DNA from: Porphyra umbilicalis
Taxonomy: Eukaryota; Rhodophyta; Bangiophyceae; Bangiales; Bangiaceae
Direction: 5' to 3'
DNA length: 64,000 nt
NCBI GenBank assembly: GCA_002049455.2
Contig: KV919043.1
Location: 39,771 to 103,770, forward strand
The notes under the pieces: generated by a model
Told to the model about the DNA's origin: nothing
The model's input: the letters and a program-made list of their open reading frames with translations, nothing else
Database searches by the model: none
Shown here: in pieces, positions 23,391 to 33,014 of the stretch
Layout of the letters: every line of letters begins with the position of its first letter
How positions within the stretch are numbered: the first letter of the stretch is position 1
Translations under genes and position numbers: made by a program

Positions 23391-23782
23391 TGTGGTATTA
23401 ATAACGTTAGTTCAATTACCAGTGTACTGAGACCGACCGTAGCCAAGCAATAAAGCGAGTCCTATCGCCGTCGCGGCGAGGAAGAAGACCTTTTGTTGAA
23501 GGGCATCCGATGGGGAGCCGGGTGGTGCCCACGACGGCGACCCCGGACCCATGGTGTTTTAATACAAACAACGGCACTGGTCGATCGACCATCCGATCAA
23601 GCGATCGTAATGAGTGCCGGCAGACAGATAAGACAGGCAAGCAAACAAGCAATAAAAATAAACAATGCGGAAGTAACCCCCCAAAGGGCGTGCCACAAGC
23701 CGAGTCACACAAATCCGTGGATTCAGCCAGTCAAGGGGGCTACTCGTGGCTAATTGCCAATTGGGAGCAGAGATATGCTACA
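23391..23782 (-). repeat. 3' LTR of element 2
   Basis: 392 bp. On the minus strand it starts TGTAGCATATC and ends AATACCACA (TG...CA ends). It has a TATTAAAA block that could serve as the promoter TATA element. Confidence 0.93.
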
Positions 23783-25793
23783 TACCTCCAACGCGAGATT
23801 CGAACCGTCCCGGTGAGATCCGAGAATGGTGGAACCCGATTGGGCAATCGCGGACTCTTACGGGCCCGCGCGGGCGTAACTGCCCGGGCGGCGGGAGTCG
23901 CGAAGGGGCGCGCCGCTCAGTCCCGATTGGGGGGAGGTGGCGGTTCGCCGGCGTCGGCCGCGACCGTCCGATCACGCACGCGCGTGCTTGCGTGGCGGGC
24001 AGGTTGATCTGCGGGTCAGCTCGACGCTTACGCGTAGGCGTGCCGGCGCGGGCGGTTCCACGCGTGTGGGTACGTTGGTGCGGGGGCGGGCGCGGGTGCC
24101 AGGGTTAAGACCCATGTTCGCGGCGGCGCGTCGAGCAGCACGTGCTGGGGTGGCCATCGTCGGTGCCGTGTGGCGCCAGCTTCGTCGGGGTTTGACTACC
24201 CCGGCGAGAAGGCGAAAGCCGGGACGCGGGTGCTTGTTGCCGAGGGGAAGGGGGGGGGGGGGGGGGGTGCGTACCCTGCGGCTGGTTACCACCGTGTCTT
24301 GTGCGGGTCTCCGTTTGTCGGCACGGGGCCATCCCGTGTCATCGTGCTCGCGCACAGGTTGAGGCCTAACGGCAAGGTTGAGTAGGGGTGCGCCGCCGCA
24401 AGGTGGCACACCGCGAGGTGGTGGGCCCGGTGAGTGTGGGTTTGCGCTGGGTGGGGGGGGCGGCGCGCACGGCGGCAAGCGCGGCAAGCCCGGCGGCGAC
24501 GGCGGCAAGGGCGGCAAGCCCGGCGGCGACGGCGGCAAGGGCGGCAAGGCGCAAGGAAGGCAAGGTCGGCAAGGGCGGCAAGGCGCAAGGAAGGCAAGGT
24601 CGGCAAGGGCGGCGAGGTCGGAAACGCGGGCGGCGCGCCCTGCGGCAAGGCACAAGGGCGGCAAGGGCGGCAAGGGCGGCAAGTCCGGCGGTGCGGGCGG
24701 CGCGCCCGGTGGCCAAGCGCGGCGGCGGTAAAGGTGGCACGCCCGGCTGGGCGGGCGGCATGCCTGTTGGCCAAGCGCGGCGGCGGCAAGGGTGGCACGC
24801 CCGGCTGGGCGGGCGGCATGCCCGTTGGCCAAGCGCGGCGGCGGCAAGGGTGGCACGCCCGGCGGTGCGGGCGGCGCGCCCGTTGGCCAAGCGCGGCGTC
24901 GGCACGTGTGGTTCGCCTGGCGGCGCGGGTGTCGAGGGGCGGCAACGCGGGCAAGGGCGGCAACGGCCGGCGGCGCGGGCGGTTTGCCTGGCGGCGCGGG
25001 TAATTTCTGCCTTGCGGCGCGGTCGACAACAGCCGGTGGCGCGGGTGGTTCGCCTTGCGGCGCGGGAAAGGGCGGCAACGGCCGGCGACGCGGGCGATTC
25101 GCCTTGCGTCGCGGGCGTCGAGGGCCGCCTGCGCGGGCAAGGGCGGCATCGGCCAGCGACGCGGGCGGTTCGCCTGGCGGCACGGTCGATTTGCCATGCG
25201 GCGCAGGCAAGGGCGGCATCGGCCAGCGACGCGGGCGGTTCGCCTGGCGGCACGGGCGATTTGCCATGCGGCGCAGGCAAGGGCGGCATCGGCCAGCGAC
25301 GCGGGCAGTTCGCCTGGCGGCACGGGCGATTCGCCTTGCGGCGCGGGCAAGGGTGGCGACGGCCGGCGACGCGGGCGATTTGCCTTGCGGCGCAGGCGAG
25401 GGTGGCGACGGCCGGCGACGCGGGCAAGGGCGGCATCGGCCAGCGACGCGGGCGATTCGCCTTGCGGCGCAGGCAAGGGTGGCAACGGCCGGCGACGCGG
25501 GCGATTCGCCTTGCGGCGCGGGCGTCGAGAGCCGGCAACGCGGGCAAGGGCGGCAACTGCCGGCGGCGCGGCGCACGTGGCTTACGCCGTTGCGGGTGAC
25601 GGACCCGATGTCGTTTGGTCCACCGACCCGGAGATGCATGTTCGCCTCAGCCTCGCGGCTCGTTCTACGCGCACGTTGGCCCGACCGACGTGGTCGATGG
25701 GATCCCGGTCATTACTGACCAGAGTCTGTACGACATTTTCGTCCGCAGCCGCGCTCGCGCGCACACTCGGCGTATCAACTTCGCAGTTTCTTG
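23783..25793 (-). repeat. GC-rich minisatellite tail of element 2
   Basis: About 2.0 kb between the pol stop and the 3' LTR, made of degenerate repeats (GGCAAGGGCGGCA, GCGACGCGGGCGATTCGCCTTGCGG and related). It corresponds to 33015-35138 of element 1 but is about 113 bp shorter, so the array has changed length between copies. A poly-G run lies at 24250-24267. Confidence 0.8.
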
Positions 25794-26288
25794 TCAGTCA
25801 TCATAGCGATGAAGGAAGTGGCATGCCAGCATGGCCCATGGTGTGGGATTTGCATCCCTTGAGTCTGCTGATAAAAGCACTTCGTACTCGAAACATGCAC
25901 GTATGGCAGTAGCGTACCAACTGGTGTTGGTCCATTGTGGTTTTACCACGGTTGCTTCCTCAGTGGTTGTTACCAAGCGTCGAGGGACTGAGTCCAAGTG
26001 TTGCACCGGAGGTACCAGAAACCCGTTGGGGAGCACTGGTACAGGGCAATCGCTCCCGATCAGTGTCGCCTGCGCGGACTTCGGCCACACATATGTGTAC
26101 GGACCGTAAACACGGTTCAGCCGAGGGAAATGCCGCGAGGCGAGTTGGGGGTCATACGCAAAGATGCGCGTCATGGACGGCAGAGTGGACTTGAGCCACG
26201 CAACAGGAATTACTTCCTTAAGTGCAACGTCTGTACTTGACTCTGTCCACGCGACGTCGGCATGGATAACTCCGTCACCGGTAACATG
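25794..26288 (-). pseudogene. Element 2 pol, C-terminal end (separated piece)
   Basis: The last 165 codons of element 2 pol, cut from the rest by insertion of element 1. It carries most of the C-terminal extension that follows the chromodomain, ending CHFLHRYDD before TGA at 25794. Substitutions relative to element 1 are mostly conservative (for example VAWTESS versus VSWTESS), showing that this extension is real coding sequence. Confidence 0.85.
26284..26288. other. Target-site duplication ACATG, left
   Basis: ACATG precedes the 5' LTR of element 1 and is repeated at 35531-35535 just after the 3' LTR. With one copy removed the flanks rejoin into the element 2 pol sequence. Confidence 0.93.
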
Positions 26289-26680
26289 TGTAGCATATCT
26301 CTGCTCCCAATTGGCAATTAGCCACGAGTAGCCCCCTTGACTGGCTGAATCCACGGATTTGTGTGACTCGGCTTGTGGCACGCCCTTTGGGGGGTTACTT
26401 CCGCATTGTTTATTTTTATTGCTTGTTTGCTTGCCTGTCTTATCTGTCTGCCGGCACTCATTACAATCGCTTGATCGGATGGTCGATCGACCAGTGCCGT
26501 TGTTTGTATTAAAACACCATGGGTCCGGGGTCGCCGTCGTGGGCACCACCCGGCTCCCCATCGGATGCCCTTCAACAAAAGGTCTTCTTCCTCGCCGCGA
26601 CGGCGATAGGACTCGCTTTATTGCTTGGCTACGGTCGGTCTCAGTACACTGGTAATTGAACTAACGTTATTAATACCACA
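26289..26680 (+). repeat. 5' LTR of element 1
   Basis: 392 bp, TGTAGCATATC...AATACCACA. It contains a GATCG-rich palindromic stretch and a TATTAAAA block. Confidence 0.94.
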
Positions 26681-26682
26681 TT

Positions 26683-26701
26683 TGGTGGAGCAGCAGGGGA
26701 T
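26683..26701 (+). promoter_or_regulatory. Primer-binding site of element 1
   Basis: TGGTGGAGCAGCAGGGGAT begins two bases after the LTR. TGG is the complement of a tRNA CCA end, and the 19 bases have the layout of an acceptor stem plus T stem. The tRNA species cannot be named without the host tRNA set; it is not the common iMet end. The same 19 bases are in element 2 (41353-41371). Confidence 0.75.
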
Positions 26702-26910
26702 ACCCTCGCCTTCATCGTGCCTCGCGGCACGGTGTCCCCGAGAACTTTCTCGCTGCCTCGTGGCATTGTGACGGTGTCGATACGGTCGCTTGGCGCGCGG
26801 GGCGTAAGCCATCGACTTGTGGGCGTGGTGCCGGGGGCATCACGGTTGAGATCTCCGACGTTGGCGCGCAGGGCGTAAGCCAAGTCGGAACACTTTGTTC
26901 AGGTCCCAGT

Positions 26911-28557
26911 ATGTCTACTGGTGGTACCGGCGGCACTCGGCGAGCCAGAGACGGCAAGTTGCCATCTGGCTACCGGCCGCCGGGCGGGGGACAAGGCACT
27001 CCTGCCGCCTCCGACGCCCCCACGGACGGTGCTCCAACTCCTCCCATCCCTGCGGATCAAGCCGCCTCCGGGCAGATGCAGGTGGTGGAGAGCCTGAAGG
27101 CGGCCGTTGAAGCACTTCAGCGACGCCTAACGGCCCAAGAACAGACTAACGAGTCTCTGGCGCGAGCCAATGACAAGTTGGTCGACGACGTCGAGGCCCT
27201 GCGCAAGGTCGACTCCCATGAGGAGGAACGCCGTGTGGCTAAGTCTCGCCGCCAGTCGGGCGACAAGACCAAGGACGTCAAGAAGACGAGCAAGGTGATC
27301 AAGGACAAGTCCGTCCGCAAGGACGCTCCGGCTAACGCCGCGCTTTCCTCATCTTCCGACGATTCCGCGTCTGGGTCAAGCCCGACGTCGTCAGACGACG
27401 ACAACCCCAACGCGACGGACACGTCCTCTTCGGACGATGGCCACGGGCCCCCACACCCGCCGTCGCCCCCAAGTGGGTCCTCGCCGAGCGAAAGCTCGAG
27501 CGAGTCGGACGCTGCCGCGCGCAAGCGCCCCGCGCCCCCCACCAAACGGAAGGAGCGACTTGAAAAAGCCGATAGGATCAAGGTGATCCGCCCGGCTAAT
27601 AGCCGCTTCAAGGCACTCCTGGACTACAGGACGTACTTCCTGATCCGCCGTCAACTGACGTATACGCCTAAAGAGGCACAGCGGTCGCACCGTCTCAACA
27701 AACGTTTGGACGGAGCGTTCCATGGGCAACAGCCATTCACGGGAGCCCTGCCCTTGGGCATCTTCACGTTCTTGACGACCTTTCGCCGCGCGTGCGACGC
27801 GGCTGGGCTGACGCACGGTCAAGCCCTTCCGCTTATGGTCTTTCGACTAGCCGGCAACGCCAAGATGGCCTTCTCCGGCGCGCTTAACAGCACCCTCGGA
27901 CGTAAGCGTTACGCCATCCGTACCTACGGAGATGCCGTCAACTGGCTTCTTTCGAAGTATGCGACACACGCAACCATGGCTAACGCCTATCAAGACATCA
28001 TTACGATGAAGCAACAAGACAACGAGGCGCCCACGGCCTTTGGTCATCGCGTGGAAACGCAATGCGACCTCCTGAACGGTTTGTTCGACATCCAAGACGT
28101 TAAGGACGTCTTCATCACTGGTCTTTCGGACCTTGTGCAAGCGCACGTCCGGGTACTGAACGACCAGTTCCCCGACCGAACCCTGTCCGAGACGGTCGCC
28201 ACCGCCCAGATGTACTGGGACGGCACCAACAAGTTGCGTTTGCAACTCAAGATTACCCGCCCAACGGCGATCAAAGTCGCTTACGCGACACAAGACCAGC
28301 GGACGACGACGGAACGACCGTTCACACCGGTTCGCACCCCGCCGCCCCCTCGGGCTGCCGTCCCTCAAGCCAATTGGGCTGACATCTGTTACAACTGTAA
28401 CAAGCCGGGGCACTTCGCCGCACAGTGTGCCGAGCCTTATCGCCCTCGCGAACGTCGGCAACCGCCTATCGGCGTTCATGCCCTTGCCGACGGCAACGTC
28501 GAGGAAGACGAAGTCGAGCATCCGGCCGACGCCGTGGACGACTCGAAAAACGTCTAG
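26911..28557 (+). CDS. gag: Gag of element 1
   Basis: 548 codons from ATG 26911 to TAG 28555-28557. Order: a Gly/Ser-rich start, a short coiled coil (about 50-100), a Ser/Asp-rich linker (150-205), a capsid-like helical domain (about 210-420), and one CCHC zinc knuckle CYNCNKPGHFAAQC (residues about 493-506). It forms the particle and packages RNA. Protease lies in the -1 frame, and a GAAAAAC site sits at the end of gag. The element 2 gag is nearly identical. Confidence 0.9.
   Translation: MSTGGTGGTRRARDGKLPSGYRPPGGGQGTPAASDAPTDGAPTPPIPADQAASGQMQVVESLKAAVEALQRRLTAQEQTNESLARANDKLVDDVEALRKVDSHEEERRVAKSRRQSGDKTKDVKKTSKVIKDKSVRKDAPANAALSSSSDDSASGSSPTSSDDDNPNATDTSSSDDGHGPPHPPSPPSGSSPSESSSESDAAARKRPAPPTKRKERLEKADRIKVIRPANSRFKALLDYRTYFLIRRQLTYTPKEAQRSHRLNKRLDGAFHGQQPFTGALPLGIFTFLTTFRRACDAAGLTHGQALPLMVFRLAGNAKMAFSGALNSTLGRKRYAIRTYGDAVNWLLSKYATHATMANAYQDIITMKQQDNEAPTAFGHRVETQCDLLNGLFDIQDVKDVFITGLSDLVQAHVRVLNDQFPDRTLSETVATAQMYWDGTNKLRLQLKITRPTAIKVAYATQDQRTTTERPFTPVRTPPPPRAAVPQANWADICYNCNKPGHFAAQCAEPYRPRERRQPPIGVHALADGNVEEDEVEHPADAVDDSKNV
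28545..28551 (+). promoter_or_regulatory. Candidate -1 frameshift site at gag end
   Basis: In the gag frame the bases read TCG AAA AAC, giving the heptamer G_AAA_AAC two codons before the stop. Slipping back one base continues directly into the protease frame with no stop. The first base is not A, so it is a less than perfect X_XXY_YYZ site. Identical in element 2 (39504-39510, minus). Confidence 0.55.
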
Positions 28558-29066
28558 GCCGGGTGCCCGACTTGGGGTTGCCCGGCGGAACGCGAAAGCG
28601 TACGGTGACAAGACTCTTACGTCGTGCCCTTCGGCACTATGAGATCGCAGCCACGTTAGGCCCATGCCTGCGCGTAATGCGAAGTTGCCGCCCTGTCTTA
28701 GACACGGGCGCTGGGGTGAACATAGTGCGAACTAGTGTTCTCCCTTCGAACTGGATGGCTTACGCCGAAGAGTTGACTACGCTTCCGCGCATCCGAGATG
28801 CAAACAACAATCGTCTTGTGACGAAGTATGCCATACATCTGTATGTAGACACCGGAGGTGTGCGTCTATTTGACCGATTCCTCGTTGCCGACAACTTGTC
28901 AGTCCCGTGCATTCTTGGCACCGAGTTTATTGAACAAAACATCGAGGGCATTCTGCCGCGCTTGCGCAAGATCGTCTGGCAAGAGCACGTGCGATGCACG
29001 GAAGAGCAACCTCGGCCAACGCCGATCTTAGCTTGTCTTAACGACAGCGCGTGGGACCGCCACTGA
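28552..29066 (+). CDS. Retropepsin domain of element 1
   Basis: Open in the frame -1 to gag, with no suitable ATG, so it should be made as a Gag-protease fusion. The active-site motif is LDTGAGVNIV (DTG at 28701) and the C-terminal motif CILGTEFIEQNI. The frame ends at TGA 29064-29066, after which the same frame stays open into RT. Confidence 0.85.
29064..29066 (+). other. In-frame UGA between protease and RT
   Basis: CAC TGA CAA: the protease frame and the RT frame are the same and are separated only by this UGA, followed by C. The first ATG of the RT frame comes 24 codons later, inside sequence that looks like part of the usual protease-RT linker. The UGA is present in both elements, which suggests readthrough rather than random damage. 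Confidence 0.6.
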
Positions 29067-32000
29067 CAAGATAAACCCGCTCGGGTTCGAGCCTGCAAAC
29101 AGGTGCGTGTCAACGGACACAAGGAGGAGTGGATCATGGCCACGTGCGACACGCCTGGTATGGTTACCATCACACCGAACATTCGGTTGTGCCGACACAA
29201 GTCCATGGCCGTCGCCCGCGGCATCGCCATCGTCAAACCGGACGAACCATTCCTGGTCAAGTTATGCAACTTCGGCAAGGACCAAGTCATTGTTCGCAAG
29301 AACTCTACCTTGGGGTTTGCAGAACCCTACCAAGGGCCGATGCTTTCCGCCGTCTTGGATGACAACACCCCAAAGGGTGGAACCGATAACTCATCGGACG
29401 ACGCGAGTCGTGACCCACTCGAGGACCTCGACCTCAGTGAGGCACCCGAGTACCTGCACAAGCAGATTCGAGACATGCTGAAGACGCATTCGTCTATGTG
29501 GGATGGAACCCTTGGCGTCATCCGTGCTACGGAGCACGCCATCGTCACTCCTCCCGACGCTCTGCCCATACGGGCCCAACCCTACCGAACCGGGCCGTTC
29601 AAACGGCAGATCATCGCTGATCAAATCAACAAGATGTTGAAGCTCAACGTCATTGCCCCTAGCCACAGTGCTTGGGCAAGCCCCGTGGTAATTGTACCAA
29701 AGAAGAACGGCAAAGCCCAATTCTGTGTCGACTATCGTCGGTTAAACAACATCACCAAGAAGGATGCATATCCCTTGCCTCGGATGGAGGACTGCCTCGA
29801 CTCCTTAGGAGATGCCCAGGTGTTCACGTCTCTCGACTGCACCGCGGGGTACTGGCAAGTACCCTTACGCAAGGACGACCAAGAGAAGACAGCGTTCACA
29901 ACGCATTGTGGTATATACCACTGGTTATCCATGCCTTTCGGCTTGACGAACGCGCCCGCTACCTTCCAGCGCGCGTTGGATATTATCCTCTCGGGTTTGA
30001 AGTGGCAGATATGCCTCGTCTACTTAGACGATGTCATCATCTTCTCCGCAAACGCGGAATAACACGTCAAAGACGTTGACACGGTACTTCACCGTCTCCG
30101 TGAAGCCGGGGTCACCCTCAACTTGGAAAAGTGTACGTGGTTCTCCGATGAGGTCGAGTACCTAGGACACATTGTCCGCCCCGGGCAACTGCACGTGCAC
30201 AACAAGAACGTGGATGCTCTGAAGCATGCCAAGTTCCCAACCACAAAGACCCAGCTGAAAAGCTTCTTGGGCATGTGCAACGTCAATCGACGGTTTGTCA
30301 AAGACTTTGCCAAACGAGCAAAGCCCCTGAACGCCCTGACTAGGGCCGAGATCCCACCGGATTTACCACCACCGACGGACGTGGCTATCGCCGCCTTCGA
30401 GGACCTTCGCAACGCACTGTTGTGCCCACCGGTACTTGCCTTGCCGAAGGCCAATCGGAAGCTCGTCGTTGACGTGGACGCCTGCGCCGACCAAGTTAGT
30501 TGTACCCTCCTCCAAGAGGAGCCGGGCGAACTGCTTCACCCTGTCGGGTATTGGAGCCGAGGACTCACTGCTGCAGAGCAGAACTACTCCACCACGGAGC
30601 GAGAATGCCTCGGCGTTGTGTGCGCTGTCCTCAAGTTGAGGCACTTCCTCGACGGACAACGCTTCCTCATCCGAACGGATCACCAAGCGCTTAGCTGGAT
30701 CTACAGCACAACCGACTCAAGCGGACGCTTGATGCGATGGCGACTTCGCCTCTCCGAATATACATTCGATATGGTTTATAAACCAGGTGCATCTCACCAC
30801 TTGCCCGACTTCCTGTCGCGCGCCTCTACGGTGGCGCCGCCAGAAGATATCCATGATGATATACCTTGTCTGGCATTGGCCGAGACGGCCAACGGCTTAA
30901 GAACGGGGAGGTACACGGGTACCGACACACCGGAACCGGTGGAGTTCGACGACGTTGTCGAAGCACAACAAACAGACGACTTCTGCGTCGAGATGTCCAC
31001 GCGCGTGGAGCGCGGAACGGCCAAGGCCTTCTTCCGCGATGAGCATCACGCTCTGTACCGCCGTGCGCCTTACGGCAAACAATTGGTCATTCCAAAGTCG
31101 CTACGCGAACGCGTGTTGACCCTCGAGCACCACGCAACCGTGGCCGCCCATCCTGGTATGAACCGGATGTATTACACTATGCGCAAGGCATACTACTGGC
31201 CTTCAATGGTGACGGATATTCATTCGACCATCACCAAATGCACAACGTGTGCGCAAAACCGCCTCGCCTTGCGGCGACACACCACGCCCTTGACCCTGTT
31301 CCAGGCTACCGAGCCTCTCACGGAGCTATCCGTTGACATCTTTGGGCCCATCCCGGCCACCAAGAAGGGCAACCGCTTCATCTTGGTTATCACCGACCGC
31401 TTCGCCAAGCTCACCAAGTGCGTCGCCTTGCGGCGAATCACGGCTATGTCAGTGGCGTCAGCCATCATCGACGCGTGGGTGTCAGCCTACGGGCCACCGG
31501 ACCGGATCCTATCGGACCAAGGGCCCCAGTTCATGTCGAACTTCTTCATCGCTGTGATGAAAATGCTTGGCATTGAAACGGTTCGCACCACGGCGTATCA
31601 TCCCCAAACCAATGGGCAAGTCGAACGGTACAACCGTACCATGGCTACTCAGCTGCGACACTACGTCGCCGACGATCCATCACGATGGGATGAGCTACTC
31701 CCGGTAATCACCATGGCGTATAATAGCCAACCACATTGGTCGACGGGCATCGCCCCCTTTGAGCTTGTTATCCCAAGGCGGATCCCCAACCTCACGGTTC
31801 GCAACTTGCCCCCGGGCACTCCGCTTACCAATAAGGGAACGCTCAAGGATGGGTCACCCCTAGCTCGCAAGCGCGAGTTCATGGCCCGCCTGCGCAAGCA
31901 GATCCCCATCGTGGTCGAGGCCTTGCGTAAGACGCAACAACGTTACAAACGTAACTTCGACCATCGGGTCGCAACCCGCAATGCGGACGTCAAGATCGGC

Positions 32001-33014
32001 GACTACGTATACACGACCAACCACGATCGGCAAAACAAGCTGCAAAGCAAAGCTATTGGACCCTTCGTGGTCGTCGACGCGGACGCGGACGCCTCCACGT
32101 TTGTCATTGACATTGACGGCGAGGAGAAACGCGTCAGCAGTGACCATGTCACCCCCGCTCCTCGTCCAACGACGACGGACAAGGTTCCACACCCCTTGCT
32201 AGATGGTCTCGACCAACGCAAGTCAACCCCGGCAACTGCCGATGAGTATGTGATCGACAAACTCCTAGGCTTACGCCAGACGGGTGACAGCTATAGCGCT
32301 AAGGTGCGCTGGTTCGACTACGGGTCGAAAGACGACACCTGGGAACCCCTGGAGAACCTCCCCCGCAACCTGGTGGTGCGTTTCCTTCGACAGAAGAAGA
32401 AGCATGTACCGGGGTACGAGTGGCAAACGCCAACGCGACGAAGTCGCCGACAGGCCGGGCTCACAACCGTGGCCAACATCGTCATGGACTCCACGTGGAT
32501 ACCCACTATCCAACATGTCCATGTTACCGGTGACGGAGTTATCCATGCCGATGTCTCTTGGACAGAGTCAAGTACCAACGTTGCAATTAAGGAAGTAATT
32601 CCTGTGGCGTGGCTCAAGTCCACTCTGCCGTCCATGACGCGCAACTTTGCGTATGACCCCCAACTCGCCTTGCGGCATTTCCCTCGGCTGAACCGTGTTT
32701 ACGGTCCGTACACATATGTGTGGCCGAAGTCCGCGCAGGCGACACTAATCGGGAGCGATCCCCCTGTACCAGTGCTCCCCAACGGGTTTCTGGTACCTCC
32801 GGTACAACACTTGGACTCAGTCCTTCGACGCTTGGTAACAACCACTGAGGAAGCAACCGTGGTAATACCACAATGGACCAACACCAGTTGGTACGCTACT
32901 GCCGTACGTGCATGTTTCGAGTACGAAGTGCTTTTATCAGCAGACTCAAGGGATGCAAATCCCACACCATGGGCCATGCTGGCATGCCACTTCCTTCATC
33001 GCTATGATGACTGA
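29067..33014 (+). pseudogene. pol: Pol of element 1: RT, RNase H, integrase, chromodomain, extension; one nonsense codon
   Basis: RT has PKKNGKAQFCVDYRRLN, the SMPFGLTNAPATFQ block and YLDD (30021-30032). TAA at 30060-30062 replaces the Q codon seen in element 2. RNase H starts LVVDVDACAD and has TTERECLGVV and RTDHQALSW; a C stands where element 2 has W (VCAVLKL versus VWAVLKL). Integrase has an HHCC zinc region (HHATVAAHPG...CTTCAQNR) and catalytic D-D-E in LSVDIFGP, LSDQGPQFMS and TNGQVERYN. The chromodomain (about 32245-32400) has KVRWFDYGSKDDTWEP. About 200 further residues follow before TGA 33012. Confidence 0.9.
32405..33014 (+). other. C-terminal extension of Pol after the chromodomain
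   Basis: About 200 residues with no family I recognise. It has WTESSTNVAIKEVIPVAWLK, NRVYGPYTYVWPKSAQ and a Trp-rich end (QWTNTSWYATAVRACFEYEV). No membrane segment, signal peptide or glycosylation-dense region is seen, so it is not an envelope-like protein. Conserved in element 2 (25794-26288). Confidence 0.65.

Noticed and set aside
24470-25560. Regular GGCAAGGGCGGCA repeats as a CRISPR array
   Set aside because: Repeats are degenerate, contiguous without unique spacers, and lie inside a eukaryotic retroelement.
23972-25639. 555-codon ORF and its counterparts in the gypsy tails
   Set aside because: The tail repeat units (58 and 70 bp) change frame each unit, and open frames exist on both strands, so composition explains them.
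29103-29105. Separate start of RT at 29103
   Set aside because: The codon is GTG, and the preceding codons after the UGA belong to the same domain linker, so an independent start is unlikely.
32405-33014. Pol extension as an envelope-like protein
   Set aside because: No signal peptide, transmembrane segment or separate start; it is continuous with the chromodomain frame.
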